Position numbers and translations under genes: made by a program. The notes beneath the pieces are model-generated. The model was given only the letters and a program-made list of their open reading frames with translations. It was not told the DNA's origin and made no database searches. Below are positions 22,250-35,439 of a stretch of 64,000 bases of DNA, in pieces (position 1 is the stretch's first letter; each line of letters begins with the position of its first letter). Source of the stretch: Agrypnia vestita (taxonomy: Eukaryota; Arthropoda; Insecta; Trichoptera; Phryganeidae); NCBI GenBank assembly GCA_016648135.1, contig JADDOH010002244.1:62001-126000 (forward strand), read 5' to 3'.

Positions 22250-24654
22250 GAAATATCCAATTAATATAAAAGTTTTGACTTTGCTGTGTAAGATAAAAGA
22301 AGTTGTATTTTAAGTTTCTTTTGAAATTCGATATTTCTGGCTACGCTACAAATATTTATCGACATATAAATCTCGTGGATCATTGAAAGAAAATATCCAA
22401 TTAATAAAATATCTCAAAATAGAGATCATTTTCGTATGTAAATCACTTAAATTGCCCAAAAATTGTACATTCGCGTTTTGATACATACCTACTTTTTATA
22501 AGAAAACTTAATTTTAAAGAATACGTTCATAACCTCATAAATGTTGAATACAATGAGTTATATTATTTTGGATCCATTTACTTTTTGTATATTCAGCATC
22601 ACAATTCACATCCATGTGTCAAATATTTTTATGACATTCTACTTGTGTTAATGTTATTTTGACAATTAATGTGTTCTACGCACAGACCACCAAAATACAT
22701 AAACATGAACTAACTTGATATTCCCTGGATCGCGTTTTGGTACCACGTTCGGTTTCACTACGTCGTTAAAAAGTATTACCGACTTGTAAATTTTGAAACG
22801 TTTATGAAAAGGTCAAACTAAATACTCTTAAAAATTTTAATGTCTCAGTAATTAAGTCGCGCTTTACTACAAAATAACGTTTTTACTTGAAGATACTCGG
22901 TTTAGAACGGAATTTTAAAAATATATAACTTTTGAAAAATACGTAATTTTAACTAAGGGATTTAATTTTACAAGAATAATTACTTTAACTGAATTATAAA
23001 TGTGTCTTAAATATATCCGAGGGGGGACGTACTTGTTCTCTACCCAAGTCTAAAAAAGGGGTTTATATCAACTATACATCAACTTTATATCAAGTTATAC
23101 ATCGTTTGGAACATTTCTTGTTATTTTATATTTTAACTGAAGTTGCACAAGCTACATATATTGGAACATGTAGCAGAGGTGCGTTACCAGAACCAACGAT
23201 GCCATATTGAATTCTTGTCAGCTGTCAGATTTGGGTTACATGGGAGTTCACGAATGTTTTGATCGTTTTTTAAGAAAGTTTTTGTTTGCCCCAATTATTT
23301 TGAATATTCGAGGTTACATTTCTGTAAGTACGAGTTTTAACTATTTTCGTGAAACTCAATAAAATAATCGACAATGATCATTGTAGATTTTTACAAATAC
23401 TACCTGTGTGTTCATTAATAATAATTTTGTCCTCTTTTTATTTTAACATTTATGTATTACTTCTATCACGCGTACATGAGTGTACGCATGATTTTTTTCA
23501 GTCTGAGAAAAAATCTATACGCTTCATTTTATTTTGAATACTAGTACACGTCAGAAATAATTTAATACATGTACAAATTCAAAATCTATCATGGATTACT
23601 CAAACATTATTATTATATTTTTTCTACTTCCTTCACCGTAATTGTTTTATTTTATTTAATTAATCAATAGTACAATTGAATATGTTTATTTAGAAATATC
23701 AAAAGTGATTTTTTAAACAGGATGGCAATTTATTATCTCCCAATACTTGAGAATAGTATACGTAGATGTTCCAAGGCATTATTCTACTTCAGCAGGAACT
23801 AGGTACCTACCTACTATCGCTTACTCACAGAAGACGGAGAGGGTTATTCTGAAATTGAATTTTAATTCCGTACGCGCCGGAGCGGAAAACGAACTCGCAT
23901 AAATTAACAATAGATTCGACCATTGTTTGTTTACGGTTTACGATTCCCGAGAAGGCGTGAAATACTCTGAGATTGTCGATAAAACAAAAGAAAAAATTAA
24001 ACCATACCGACAAGTAATTTGTTTCTAGATTTATGTAGGTATACTAGCCTACATAAATCTTGCCGACATTATTGAATGTAGTATTAATTAATTAATTAAT
24101 CACTATTTAATATTAAAGTTAATAATTCATTTTCATATTTTAGGATATTTTTTTTTTGCTTTTTTAGTGTAAATTAATTGATTCTTTAATGAGAAAATAG
24201 TGAGTGAAAAGCCTTACCTTGTCATCTTAAACAAAAATTTGGCCGATTCTTCGATAGTCAGTACGCAAATACGCAAGCATACAAATGTTTATATATATGT
24301 ATATATACATATATGAAGAATAAAGCCCCGATGTTCGAAGCGGGTACCCTTTGCAAGTCATAAATTCCTTCTTACGCGACGGAAAAAATTGGACAGCAGA
24401 TTTGGGATCAACAGGAAATTTGCTATATGAATCACTTAGTTCATGTAGCAATCAAAAAATTTAATTTTATATAACAGTGTTATTATTTAATGAAGCAATC
24501 GGAAAAGAAGACACCAACCCTGTCAAATCATTATTAGAAAAAATAATATATATATACTTTTATCGATTCGACTTGCACGTAACACAAATCCTATATATTC
24601 CTATATGTTTTGTACGATTATAATGTCTAACAATCTGAAAGCATCAGTAATAAT
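22250..24654. other. AT-rich stretch, no supportable gene
   Basis: No recognisable coding sequence is seen. A 13-bp perfect hairpin (AGATTTATGTAGG and its complement, 8-base loop) lies at 24,027-24,060. The segment 23,820-24,010 is somewhat GC-richer with a 62-codon minus frame of no recognised family. Confidence 0.45.
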
Positions 24655-24715
24655 AACAGTCCTGATGATGTGGTTGCAGGATCCGAAATGTTGGCCAAAT
24701 AGGTCGGGTAAACAC
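24655..24715 (+). ncRNA. Hammerhead-like motif, family A, shortened stem II
   Basis: CUGAUGA at 24,662-24,668 and GAAA at 24,685-24,688 are present, followed by UGUUGGCC. The 5' side of stem II has lost the GGACCC block, so the stem cannot form normally and activity is unlikely. Confidence 0.45.
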
Positions 24716-24719
24716 TATA

Positions 24720-26220
24720 AATTAGTCCTTAAAATGAATAAATAACAAATTAAATTTATAGAGTAAAAATGCTTTTTCCATTTTTAAATATTATAAGTAA
24801 AGTATAACATAATACTAGAAGAAATTAGGGATAAATAATATTAATATAGACACTCACACATACTATAACTATGCAACCAGATCGACAGGACAAACAATGA
24901 GAATACCAATTACTAACAACGTGTATGGCGAAAGAAAAAGAGATTATACTGTGTCAAGAATCTTTAATAAATTAGATAAAAAATTCTTTGAGATGATGCA
25001 AGACAAAAAACTCCATTAGCTTCAAAAAAGTACAAGCTAAAAGAATACATATTAAAGCTATGTACCTAATCTTACATTAATTTATAATTACATATCATGA
25101 ATCACTTGTAAAAAAACATGCAACACTCGATAATGACCTTTATAAAATAAAAATTATTATCAAATATTAAAGGCAACCATGTCGTAAAACTGCTGTGCAG
25201 TTTGGCATATGTATAATGTAATAAATATCAAAAAAAAATATATATATATATAAAAAAGGTACCTACATGGATACCTACTGATTGTTTACATCTTCTGTAA
25301 TTTATTATTTATATTAATAAAATAAAATCTCGTACGCGAAAGTCATGTGCCGCTATTATCTTGAAAGTCTAAGAAGTACGTATGTAATTCAGGATAATAT
25401 ATTATATAATACATTCACCTTTTTATTGTTGTCTCTGTGAAATTAATTGATATTTCTTTTTTTTTTTTAATTCTGGTAAAACATTATTTTCCACCACATC
25501 TTTTTCTTCCTCTTCTTCTTTTAATGCCATACCAAAAACTTTCCGGACCATAATGGATTAGGGCAAATTGAATACTAAACATGTATAATAAAATGTAATA
25601 TAGCTGGAAACATTTTCTTTTAATATTTTTGCGGTGAACGTCAAACTTAATCATCGAAATTGACATCGACCTCGCTTATGACCCGAAATATCGACTACAA
25701 CCAAAACTGGTGCATTGGGGGGAGGGATATTCGAAGATATTTCATTACGACCTGCACGTTTTGCAAAATTTCTAGGAGAAATGATAATCGCCTTTATCGA
25801 TTTCAAAGTAACAGCTGCGCCAACTGACTGCGTCATCTATGCCAAAAGCTCCTCAGCGCAACACGCTCTAAGAGCAAGGGGCCAGAATAAATTGTTTAAT
25901 GTCTTCAGTGTAAAACCAGATATTTTTGTTAAATCGATCGATGTTTTAATATCATCGGCTTTTTTTTTATTTCTATACTTTACTACTCAGGTATATGTAT
26001 TGAAATTTGCTTTTTACTCCCTTTCTTTTAACTCGTAGCGACTGCCTGTCTCCCGAAAAAACTTTGGATCGGCTTTTAACCCTTTTCTCGTGATCCAATC
26101 GAGCTGAAACTTTGCAGACAGACTCGTGGTGACGATGAAAATGATCTAATCAATTTTCGTTTAAAAAATTTAATTATGTATATTACGAAACCTGTTTCAA
26201 CTAGTCTGACTCGAGCCATA
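24720..26220. other. AT-rich stretch, no supportable gene
   Basis: It includes a (TA)n run near 25,230-25,250. A moderately GC-rich segment at 25,640-26,040 contains overlapping open frames on both strands (107 codons on plus at 25,715). No domain is recognised in either, so neither is called. Confidence 0.4.
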
Positions 26221-26222
26221 GG

Positions 26223-26289
26223 ACATGGCGTCTGACCGTCTGATCGGTCGGACATGGCGTCTGACCGATCAGACAGTCAGACGCCATGT
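26223..26289. repeat. Hairpin with 27-bp arms
   Basis: Arms 26,223-26,249 and 26,263-26,289 (beginning ACATGGCGTCTGAC) pair over 27 positions with one mismatch, around a 13-base loop. The loop and second arm also contain a direct copy of ggacatggcgtctgacc. It is GC-rich against an AT-rich flank. Confidence 0.65.
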
Positions 26290-26789
26290 GCCCCTATACC
26301 AATTATTACGTTTTCAATATTCTATAAGTTTTAAGAATAATAATATACATGGAATAGATTTTTAAGTAAGAGAAAACCATTGATAGACTATCAAATTGGA
26401 AACAGTACAAATGAAAAGGGAGTATAATAAAAACTTGGTTTTTATGGGTTAGTTTTTTTTAAGAAATGAGGTGTACAAATTGTTTTAAGTATTTTAAAAC
26501 AATTGTACAAAATATTATATAAATATTACGAGTATTTAACGTTCATGTTACTTTAAATTGAGATACATCGAAATATTTATTTTATTACGAATGTCAACTT
26601 TATTTTTTCTGGCAGCAACTATATTTTTGACTTTTAATATTTACGGCAGAATACAAATGGTTCTAAATGTGTCAAAGTCGAAAGTATCCGAAAGTATCAG
26701 CTATATTATGATTGCTTCAAAAACGCAGTATGCAGTGCGTGGTTTTGCCATTACCAGTTTCAAAAAATAATCAATCATATAAAAAGCAA

Positions 26790-26881
26790 CAGGCAATGGG
26801 CGATAGTTAATAGTAGAGCTAGTAGCCAATTTCAGACACCTCAGTAAAACCACCCGCGATAGCCGATCGCTTAACTGCTAG
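26790..26881 (+). mobile_element. Helitron-like 3' end (family L)
   Basis: It ends gccgatcgcttaactg then CTAG (26,878-26,881) followed by T, matching the terminus at 59,843-59,876 (gccgattgcttacctg then CTAG). The hairpin arm is degraded here. Confidence 0.4.
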
Positions 26882-27004
26882 TAAACATTTAATATTCCAA
26901 GAAGTCATTGTATAAATAATAATTCAGACATTATTCAGCAGGAAAATATACACATCTTCGATAAGTATTCTGCCAATGTATAATATCGAAAGGTGTGGTT
27001 AAAT

Positions 27005-27050
27005 ATTATATATATATATATATATATTATTATATATATATATATATATA
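27005..27050. repeat. (TA)n microsatellite
   Basis: There are two long TA runs with one interruption. The flanking sequence from 27,050 to 29,080 is AT-rich, with no supportable gene. Confidence 0.8.
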
Positions 27051-29084
27051 GACTATACTATAAAATTTTAGTATTATTTTATCAAATAATGAGTTTTTTT
27101 GCGTTTCAATGTATTACACAGAATATGTATTTAGGTAATATCTTACCGATCTCTTTGAAGCTTCTTTAATAAAAAATAATGACATTTTAAGATTTTTGCC
27201 CCACCACAAAAAAACCAGTTTGGTGAGGTTATAATCGGCGATGCTAGAAATTTACTTTACAGTAAATTTTTAAAATTCTTTGTGGAACCGTATCTTCTAT
27301 TTTATACACCGTTGTATTTTTTTATTATTTTTTTTATTTATTTAATTAATAATATATATTATATTTTTTTACATACATAAATGTTTACAAAACGATATTT
27401 TTTGTGTGTATATACCTCACCGAAAAGTGTTGTGTGTGGTGAGGGATAACCACTTAAAATCATAGGTATAGGTAGTGTTATCTAATTATATAACAATGAG
27501 AAAGGAAGAAAATATAATCTTATATATCAAATCTTAATTAATAATACAATATATAGAATAAACAGTCAAGTAAATAATAATATATAATAAGCAGTCAAAA
27601 GGGACCAAACTCAATCACAAAGTCAATTCTATAATAAATTTTGTATTCTTGTTGTACAATGCCAGCCTCATCGCGTTATTCTCATGCCGAAGCAAACATT
27701 TTACACTTTATATATGTAGATATTTGTTGTAAAAATTTCAATTAAAATTATTATTTATATTTTATTAGAACATCTCAAAAACAACAATTTATTGTGAATA
27801 CACACCAGTTTATTATGAACAGTTACAGAGCTAAAGATTTTTTTTGCTTATTAACAGTAAAATTTAAAGCTTCGTCACGTTTAAGGATTAAAGAGGGTAG
27901 GATAATTAAAAATATTGCCGTAAATACCGGATAATTATTCCCTAACGAGTATGAAATGGAGCCAGCGTTTTATGATCCGTATGATATATTTATCTCCCAG
28001 TGCATTCAATGCAGATACCTGAAATTTTATTTCCATTTCTACTGTCCACAAATCCCGCGCGTCTCTAGGATAACTATTGCGTGAAATGGTTTTTAATAAA
28101 AGCCGAGTTTTAGTGTTTAAAACTAAAAGTAATTACAACATTGTGAGTACTCTGTATCGGTGGGTTATAATTATTATAATTTATAATTATTATTCAGATT
28201 ATAACTTGTAATAACTTATCGTTAGTTGAACAACAAAAATTTATGTGATTACATGATTTATCTTTATTACCGTGAACTAGTGGGAGCCATAATTATATAA
28301 AAACATTAATTAAACAATAGCAAGTGAAATAAAAAAGGTTAATTTAAAAGTTTAATAATTAAATAATTCTAGAGAGCTTGGGAGAGAGGATAGATTAAAA
28401 TCTGTGTTAAAAAAGATGATTGGAGGTATTATGGTAAATATGGTTATGTTTGATTTGATCTCAGTGATTTCATTATTAAAATTAAAAATTAAGCTCCTTA
28501 ACATGCATGAAAGGGAAGATCCGTAGAAAAATATATTTTTCTCATAATACGCTGTTTAATAAAATTATTAACTACTTAATAACTATATAATTTCTGGGTA
28601 CATTTTAAAACGAAATTTGATTTTGATTTCCTTATCCTGCTGGAAAAATGTATGATGCTTGAGAAAATAATATATTTAAGGACCTTTATTTACATGGCGC
28701 GGATTTGTGTGCTGGAACTGTTCTAGTACTGATGTCATCATGAACAAATAGCGTTTTATTCTGACATTTAATCATTGATATTAATTTGATGTTAGTATTA
28801 AAGGATTAGAAAAAAATAACTAAGTATATCTTAAATTTTGTGTACTCCCTTAAAAGTTTATCTAATTATAATATTAATCATTGTAATAACCAGACGTAAA
28901 CGGGTTGAGTCTGCAAGACCTAGTCCGTCATATGAATATATAAGTACATTAGATAAAAAATTATACAAGTGAGGCAGAACAGGAAAAAAATTACATTACT
29001 AATGTAATAGTATAATAATAAAACTAACATAGTAGAATATGTAGCATTATCTACGATTATTGCATTGTAATTAATGTAAATAAG

Positions 29085-29225
29085 AGAATAGCCTGACTCT
29101 CGCCTAGTGATCTGATGGTCGGTGGTTCGAGCCTCATTCCAAGTTACCAGCAAGTCTTTTACCTTATTTTGAAAAAAGTAAGAATATTTATGCGACATGC
29201 ATTCTGTGTTCAAATCTATTAAAAA
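29085..29225 (+). mobile_element. tRNA-derived SINE
   Basis: The tRNA-like head carries a box-B ggttcgagcc (29,124-29,133). It is followed by the family body (gcaagtctttt, agtaagaatatt, gcattctgtgttcaaatct) and an A-rich 3' end. The 5' end is shortened compared with the copy at 56,113-56,312. Confidence 0.75.
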
Positions 29226-29819
29226 AATGATACGTACCATAAAAAATTAAACAATGAGGATTTCATGAAATATAACTATTTATAATTTGAAATGTTCCAA
29301 AATATATATTTATAAAAGTAATTAATTTTTAAAATAATAAAAATAGCTAGAAGAAAATAATTATTAAATAATCTACTATTATAGACTGATAAGTGCTTCA
29401 AGTTCATGTTATAATACAGATCGTTACGGTTATTGTGCCACATATCTGTAATATTCCGCATCTGATGCCATTATGCTCCAGCCTCAACTCAAGACCAGGA
29501 ACACGATGTCTCAGAAGCGGAATGAATCATGGAACGGCCACATTGTCATGTTAGTGAAGAGAATGCTCTTCACTTTCTTGTGGCATCATCACTAAAAATG
29601 GCGTGAATGCTTAGCTGCCTCCTCTTTCGTTCAATGTCACCACAGTCCTTTCCAGCATCAACTAAGCTGTAAAAACTAAGATATTTTCTTTTTTAACAAT
29701 AAATCTCGTTCCATCCAACCTTACTGGGGGATATTATCTGGCCCTTTTCCATGTTAGAAAGCCATTATAACCAATTTGTTCTAATTATAAAAAGCTTCGT
29801 CTCAAATTTCCATCTTTTA

Positions 29820-29990
29820 AAAACGCTACCTAAGTCAGAAATATTGAAAAAAAAGCAACCTTTGATATTACGTAACTCAATAACTATTGATATGAGGTCA
29901 TGGTTGTTTGAACATTTTCGACTCATAATCAAGTCAGGAATCCACCTGTGCAGTATTGTGGACAAGCTCTGTTACACCCTGTATTTGTAT
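29820..29990 (+). repeat. Dispersed repeat X
   Basis: The block runs from caataactattgatatgagg through gaacattttcgactcat and tccacctgtg to gttacaccctgtat. The same order occurs at 31,795-31,985 and partly at 19,865-19,965. It lies inside a 114-codon + frame (29,751-30,095) that I do not regard as a gene because the sequence is repetitive. It may be the end of an unidentified retroelement. Flanks at 29,230-29,815 hold nothing recognised. Confidence 0.5.
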
Positions 29991-30196
29991 ATAGAATACA
30001 TTGTTTCTGATTTTAAAAAATTATTTAAACAAACAATTTTATTTCACTTTATTACAAAAATATTATTTATGCTTCACGGCCGTTGTAGTTCGTAAAAATA
30101 TTTCGACGGTAGAAGCTAACTTTAAAAATATTTTAATTGAGTCTTATCGTTTTACCTACTCATATGCAATAAAGGCCTTCAGAGTAGAGTAATTTC

Positions 30197-30608
30197 GGTG
30201 ATCGTGCTATCGCGGTGGCTGGACCAAAGTTATGGAACAAACTACCTAACAAACTGAGACAAACTGACAGCTTACCACTGTTCAAAAAACAACTTAAGAC
30301 GCATTTATTTAGACAATCCTATAAAAACCTATAAAATCTAACCACAACAACGCTAGCTAATGTTTTCCACTCATATTGTGCACTCCGCGAAAACACATAA
30401 TTCTTTCAGGGACTCACAAACTATTATAGTACTCAATTTTAATTCCACTTCTTGTATGCCACCTAGTGAATAAGTAATAGTAAATAAGTTTTTTCTTTTC
30501 TAGCAGTTAGTTGTCTTGTAAGATAATAATTTCTCTGTGTAAAGCGCCCTTGAGGTATTTCGCGAAAACGGCGCTATACAAATTATCCAATTATTATTAT
30601 TATTATTA
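30197..30608 (+). mobile_element. 5'-truncated L2/CR1-like LINE 3' end
   Basis: A 45-residue open end (30,197-30,334, TAA) reads AVAGPKLWNKLPNKLRQTDS then LFKKQLKTHLF. This is the conserved extreme C terminus of L2/CR1-group ORF2 proteins. A 3' UTR follows with the gcgctatacaaattat block and a (TTA)n end at 30,590-30,608, the usual terminus for this group. A short decayed copy of the same UTR end lies at 40,379-40,425. Confidence 0.8.
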
Positions 30609-30640
30609 GACAGATACTACTCAATTATACTATGTTTGCT

Positions 30641-30745
30641 GGTCTAGCGGTTAAGATACTTGCCTAATGATCCAGTGGCCAGAGGTTCCATCCGATAAGT
30701 TCTATATTTATTTCACAAGACAAGCGTTTCGCATAGTGTGAAGTT
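30641..30745 (+). mobile_element. tRNA-derived SINE head
   Basis: gctggtctagcggttaagat resembles a tRNA 5' half with box A, followed by gaggttccatcc as box B. The body differs from the other SINE copies, so this is a second or truncated SINE. It was not called as a tRNA gene because the acceptor stem does not close. Confidence 0.45.
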
Positions 30746-30879
30746 ACTATAATCTTCATTTATTTATTTTTAAGCAAACAAATCTGAATAAATATATTGT
30801 TAAAACGGTAATTTGTTTCAAATAAAACTGAAAAAGAAGTCTCTTTACGCATACTGTTTGACAGAAGATAAAGTATTCC

Positions 30880-31380
30880 AAGGTGCCTACTTGCGCGCGA
30901 AGTTTCCCACTTCGCAGTACACCGCTCCCCGCCCCGCATCTGCTCGCTGCGTCTCGACGTGGTAACATCCCGGGTAACTTTTTAACATCAATAAATGTGT
31001 TCTCTCGCAATGAGCGTCTCCGCTCACCGACATAAATCGCTTTATGAACGTGTTCCACGTCCGTTACTCAGGCTGTAGCTATCACTCAGCCCGCGAGGGA
31101 ACCCCAAACGTTGGCTTAATAAAACGATTAGGTCGATTGCCATTCAGCTTCTTGCGACATGTAGAACATAGAATCGTCATTAATCAGAGACCGCGTGACT
31201 TATCTCCCGTGCGTAAGGAGGATAAGGCTGGCTCATTAAGCGGTTAAATTTATCGCAGCTTTCATATTCCGACACGCCCAAACATTTCCTCGCGTCAGGA
31301 TCGGATTGTTACATTATCTCCGGCCGAGCTGCCTGCAGACAGCGTTCGCGTTATTTATCGGCTCTACTGAATTATCAAAT
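30880..31380. other. GC-rich island, possible regulatory region
   Basis: This roughly 500-bp block is markedly GC-richer than anything nearby (for example around cgctccccgccccgcatctg). It has no repeat-family resemblance and no convincing reading frame; the 100-codon minus and 67-codon plus frames carry no domain. It may be a conserved non-coding or promoter-like element. This is inference from composition only. Confidence 0.3.
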
Positions 31381-31794
31381 AAACGATATTTCATTTTCAA
31401 TTCAATTAGTCACTCGTAATTTTGAGGCGTATTTTTCTTGTTTTCGCGAAGGAAAGTCCTTCGTGATCTTGTGGGCCGTACTATAAAAATCTTTAAAAAT
31501 TAAATAAACGAATAAATAGTATGCATTTTTTATTTTAACATTATAATTTCCTGAAATTCCATGAACGATTTCTGGTTTTCAAAAAACCATTGAGCTATCT
31601 GCATTTTCTTATTATTATATTTGGATTATGCGTGTCCTCTGGCTAAGATCGCATATTTTATGAGCTTTGATTTAAAATTTAGATTTGAGTATCTATACAC
31701 ACAGTGATGCAAAATTAAATTATGATAACGATACAATTGGGGTTAGAATTAATTACGTTTTGACGATATTATGTCATTAATAGATCGTACATAA

Positions 31795-31985
31795 TATTTG
31801 ATACAGTGTAAGTTGAAATTCACACGAAAAAATCTAAAATTAAATGTCGATTATTTCCATATCTATCGATTTTAGGTCGTTGTTGTTAGAACATTTTCGA
31901 TTCGCAGTTTAGGCAAAAATTCACTAGTAAAGTATTGTGGATTAGCTCGGTTATATCCTATTTATACAATAAAAATCTCCTTGAG
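31795..31985 (+). repeat. Dispersed repeat X, decayed copy
   Basis: It shows the same block order as 29,820-29,990: tatcgattttaggtcg, gaacattttcgattcg, tagtaaagtattgtggatta and ggttatatcctat. The sequence between 31,985 and 33,005 is AT-rich with nothing recognised, apart from a gacagacagacaacgaaatt word at 32,724 that recurs near 63,357. Confidence 0.45.
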
Positions 31986-33007
31986 TATAAGATAATGTTT
32001 TTTTTATTGATCTATAAAAGCTAAAATAAATATTTCTACTTTTATAAATAAATCTCCATCCTTTCATATATGACTTAAGTAAAGAGGTTTATTTTAGAGT
32101 TATAGAACTTTAAAATAAAATAAAATACACAAAAACAGCCGTAACGGCTATGATATTGGCTTTATTAGAAAGGTAATTTTACTCCATTAGTGTGGTTTCG
32201 GTACCATGATTTTCGAAATATGTTTGCACAATTTGCAAGCATTGTTAAGGCATAAGTCGTTTCCTGGTGAAATCTATAACTTAATTTTTAAAATTTCAAT
32301 CTATAAAGTTGCCCAACCAATTGAAAAAATGTAAAACTAAACTGAGCACAAATTAAATGTAAGCTGCCAAATCGACTGTCAATGGAAAAAGTTTGACCAA
32401 AGATAAACAAACCTCTGAAAAAACAAACTTATATTTAAACTTTAATGACACAAAATTATCACTCCAATAAAGCCAATACCTTAGCCACTACTAGGATTTT
32501 ATGTATTTTACTTCATTTTAATGTTCTATACCTCTAAAAAAACTGCAAGAGCGATATCTTAACGTTCATTCGTTCACGAATTATGGGTAAAAAATAAGTT
32601 TTGTATTTAATTATATAAGACCAGTCAAAAATAATATATACACGTCGGTTAATGAAAAATAAGTATTTATTCATTTATAAAAAAAAATTAAAAAATTAAT
32701 AATTAAGGAAAACAGTTTTGGACAGACAGACAACGAAATTATTATTATTGGGATTAAATACTTTAACAGCGGTCTTCAGCAAGCGCGAGACATTCTTCCA
32801 CTGTGACCCAACTTCGTTTCCTAAAGAGCGAGTTTGGTTCATCTCTGTAAATTATTATACCCTGTGGGCAGGATTTAGATTATAAACATTTAGATTATAA
32901 ACATTACGTATTTTACCTCTTCCTGCTTGCTCTCCTTTTCTAACAACTCACACACTGTCAAGCTTTCAAGCCAAATCCATTTCCATAGGTATTTTCATTT
33001 GTATATT

Positions 33008-33575
33008 AAACTACTTGTGCCCGCAGCTTCGCCCGCGTGGATTTCAGTTTGAAACTATAAGTATATCAATGAAAAATCAATATAATCTAAACTACTCGTC
33101 CAAAAAATGTTGTGTAAAAGGAAATTTTTATCTACATAAAATTTTCCTGTTGATAAGCAAATTTATTTTGATAAGAATTAAATTACCCCCGACAGATTTA
33201 AATGAATTTTAAATATATATTTTATTCATGTTTTATCAATTTGTGAATTAATCTTAACACATAGATATATGTCGTCTTGGACTTTTTTAATGGCTTGTTT
33301 GAGTTCTACAACTTCTATATATAGAAAGCATTCATTTATCTCTTACTGTTAAGACAGCGTTCGTAAGGAACGCATTCGCTCGGTCTTTTTTCATCGACTT
33401 TAGTTGTAAAAAAGGTCATCACAAAAAGCTCTTTTATTTTGAAACCTATAATATATAGCTTATAAGTCCATTTTAAATATTAGTGTACGAATTTTTGTAG
33501 TTTTGGAGATAACCTCCTACATCCAAACTTACAAACTCACAAACTTTATTTCTTTATATGTGTATTAGTATAGAT
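33008..33575 (+). mobile_element. Lepidoptera-type dispersed element, unclassified
   Basis: It opens with cccgcagcttcgcccgcgtg, a motif I associate with repeats scattered through lepidopteran genomes. It closes with catccaaacttacaaac and a gtattagtatagatt end typical of the same repeats. No coding sequence is recognised. The class (Helitron, SINE or other) is uncertain. Confidence 0.5.
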
Positions 33576-33579
33576 TAAC

Positions 33580-35430
33580 ACATAATCAAATACGCCGTAC
33601 GCAAAAAATACGTAAACGTACAATAAAAGAATAGAAAATTTCAAAATGTCCATATTTCCACAATACAGATATGTATTCTAATTTAAATATTTTATATACC
33701 GTCACCGGACGTGGCTATGAGAGGCAAATTAAACACTTAAACAATTGGGGTTTTTTTATTTTTGCGCAAAGTCACCTGACAAGAATTTAACTAGTGCACT
33801 GTTCTTCAATTCATAGTCAATAAACGTTTCTAGTATATTTCACACTTTTTTTTTAATTATTATTTTATTCGGTCATCCAACAGGGAGACATAATTGCTTG
33901 ATAGGAAAAAATATATAAAAAAATTCCTTAAGGTCTCCCACAATTAAAGTTTGACACAAATACACATAATTATAAACAAGTCAATTTGATTTTTTTTCTT
34001 ATCATTCATTACGTAATTCGCACTAATTATCTCTAATCACTCGCGTGTGGAACACTTATTACTGTTTCTATCGCAACGATCACTTTCGAGAATATTCCGC
34101 TCAATTTTTACACATAGGTACGATATCAGTAACTTGGTTTACACGCGCTGGTCATACTGCTTTTGTCGCTGATTATTTTTATTTTGCGTTTCATTGTCAA
34201 ACGTCGTCAACGACAAAGACGTTGCGCAGTAGTCTTTCAACCCCTTTATATAGATAATATCGCTTTCTCAATGCTTCCAGAATTATTGATAATGTCCCAA
34301 TTCATTCATGAGTGTTGTGGAGCGTTCCAAAGATTAAAATAGATTTCGATATACGTACTTCCTTCTTATTCTATCATCTCGTTATAATACTTCGCTTCTG
34401 AAATATAATTTTTTTTATTATATTATATATTAGATTTTTTCATGAGTTTCCATCACCCGGGTAGAATTTTTCTTTTGTGAAATGGAACTCTTAGTACAAA
34501 AGTTATTTCAAAAAACCATAGGTTTAACAAACAGGAAGGTTTTTAAAGGATTTAAATATATTATCTAAATCAACCTCTCATTCACATCCTGAAGAATTTG
34601 CAATGCACCCGGTAGTACAACTTTCTTTTCCCATTGTAATCCACCCAACCGTTTTGTAATATATACACTTTAGACCTCTCGACAAAGCTATGCTAATTAA
34701 TCATGTTGTGAGATTTAATTACCTTTTGTTAGAAAAACAGGGATTCTTTGTTTCAAAAATGCATATTTATACTTTTTATATTAACATGACTTTCCAATAT
34801 CTGTTTGTATCAAAGAAGGTTTCTTTTAAAAATAATTGCACACGTGTACGGCACGTATAATATCATTTTTTATTGTTATTTTGACGTGAACGCTTTTTTT
34901 ATATCTGTGAATATTTATGTGGTGAATATTCAAAAGTATAATCAAAGCAAAATTGTTCAGTTTTTATTCTGGTGGAAGTCAATGGTTTGAATGGATTGAC
35001 TTCAGATGTAACATTGCTTGAAATTGCATAACAATCACGTCTTGACCTGAAATATATAATATTGTACGATTTGGCAATTTTGACGTAATAAATATTATAA
35101 AATGCAATTGATTACCTGTTTTATTATAAAACTTGGTTGGTTTTATACAAATTTACCAATTTCTTCATCCAAAGCATCCAGATATTTAATTAAAGCCAAT
35201 AATTCAGCTAAAAAAATATTGATATTTGACATATACATGTCTTGACGTTTCTCATAGAAACTTTAGCCATACGATCACAATGTTGCTATCCTGAAAATTA
35301 GGGCGAGTACAATTTTATGTGCTGCATTTTCTGTCGCTTTGTATTGTAATTTATTTATTTGAAAAATAAATACTCGTACAAAAATTGGCCACCTTCGTTC
35401 CACGAAGCTTCGTTTAATATTAATTTAAAA
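33580..35430. other. AT-rich stretch, no supportable gene
   Basis: I recognise no coding sequence, terminal repeats or tandem arrays. Confidence 0.5.
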
Positions 35431-35439
35431 CTTGACCAT

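Noticed and set aside
25715..26038. 107-codon + frame as a gene
   Set aside because: No recognised domain, no splice or poly(A) context, and an overlapping antisense frame of similar length.
29751..30095. 114-codon + frame
   Set aside because: It overlaps dispersed repeat X, which recurs with stops elsewhere.
30641..30745. Functional tRNA gene
   Set aside because: A- and B-box-like sequences are present but the acceptor stem does not close and no terminator follows; it fits a SINE head.
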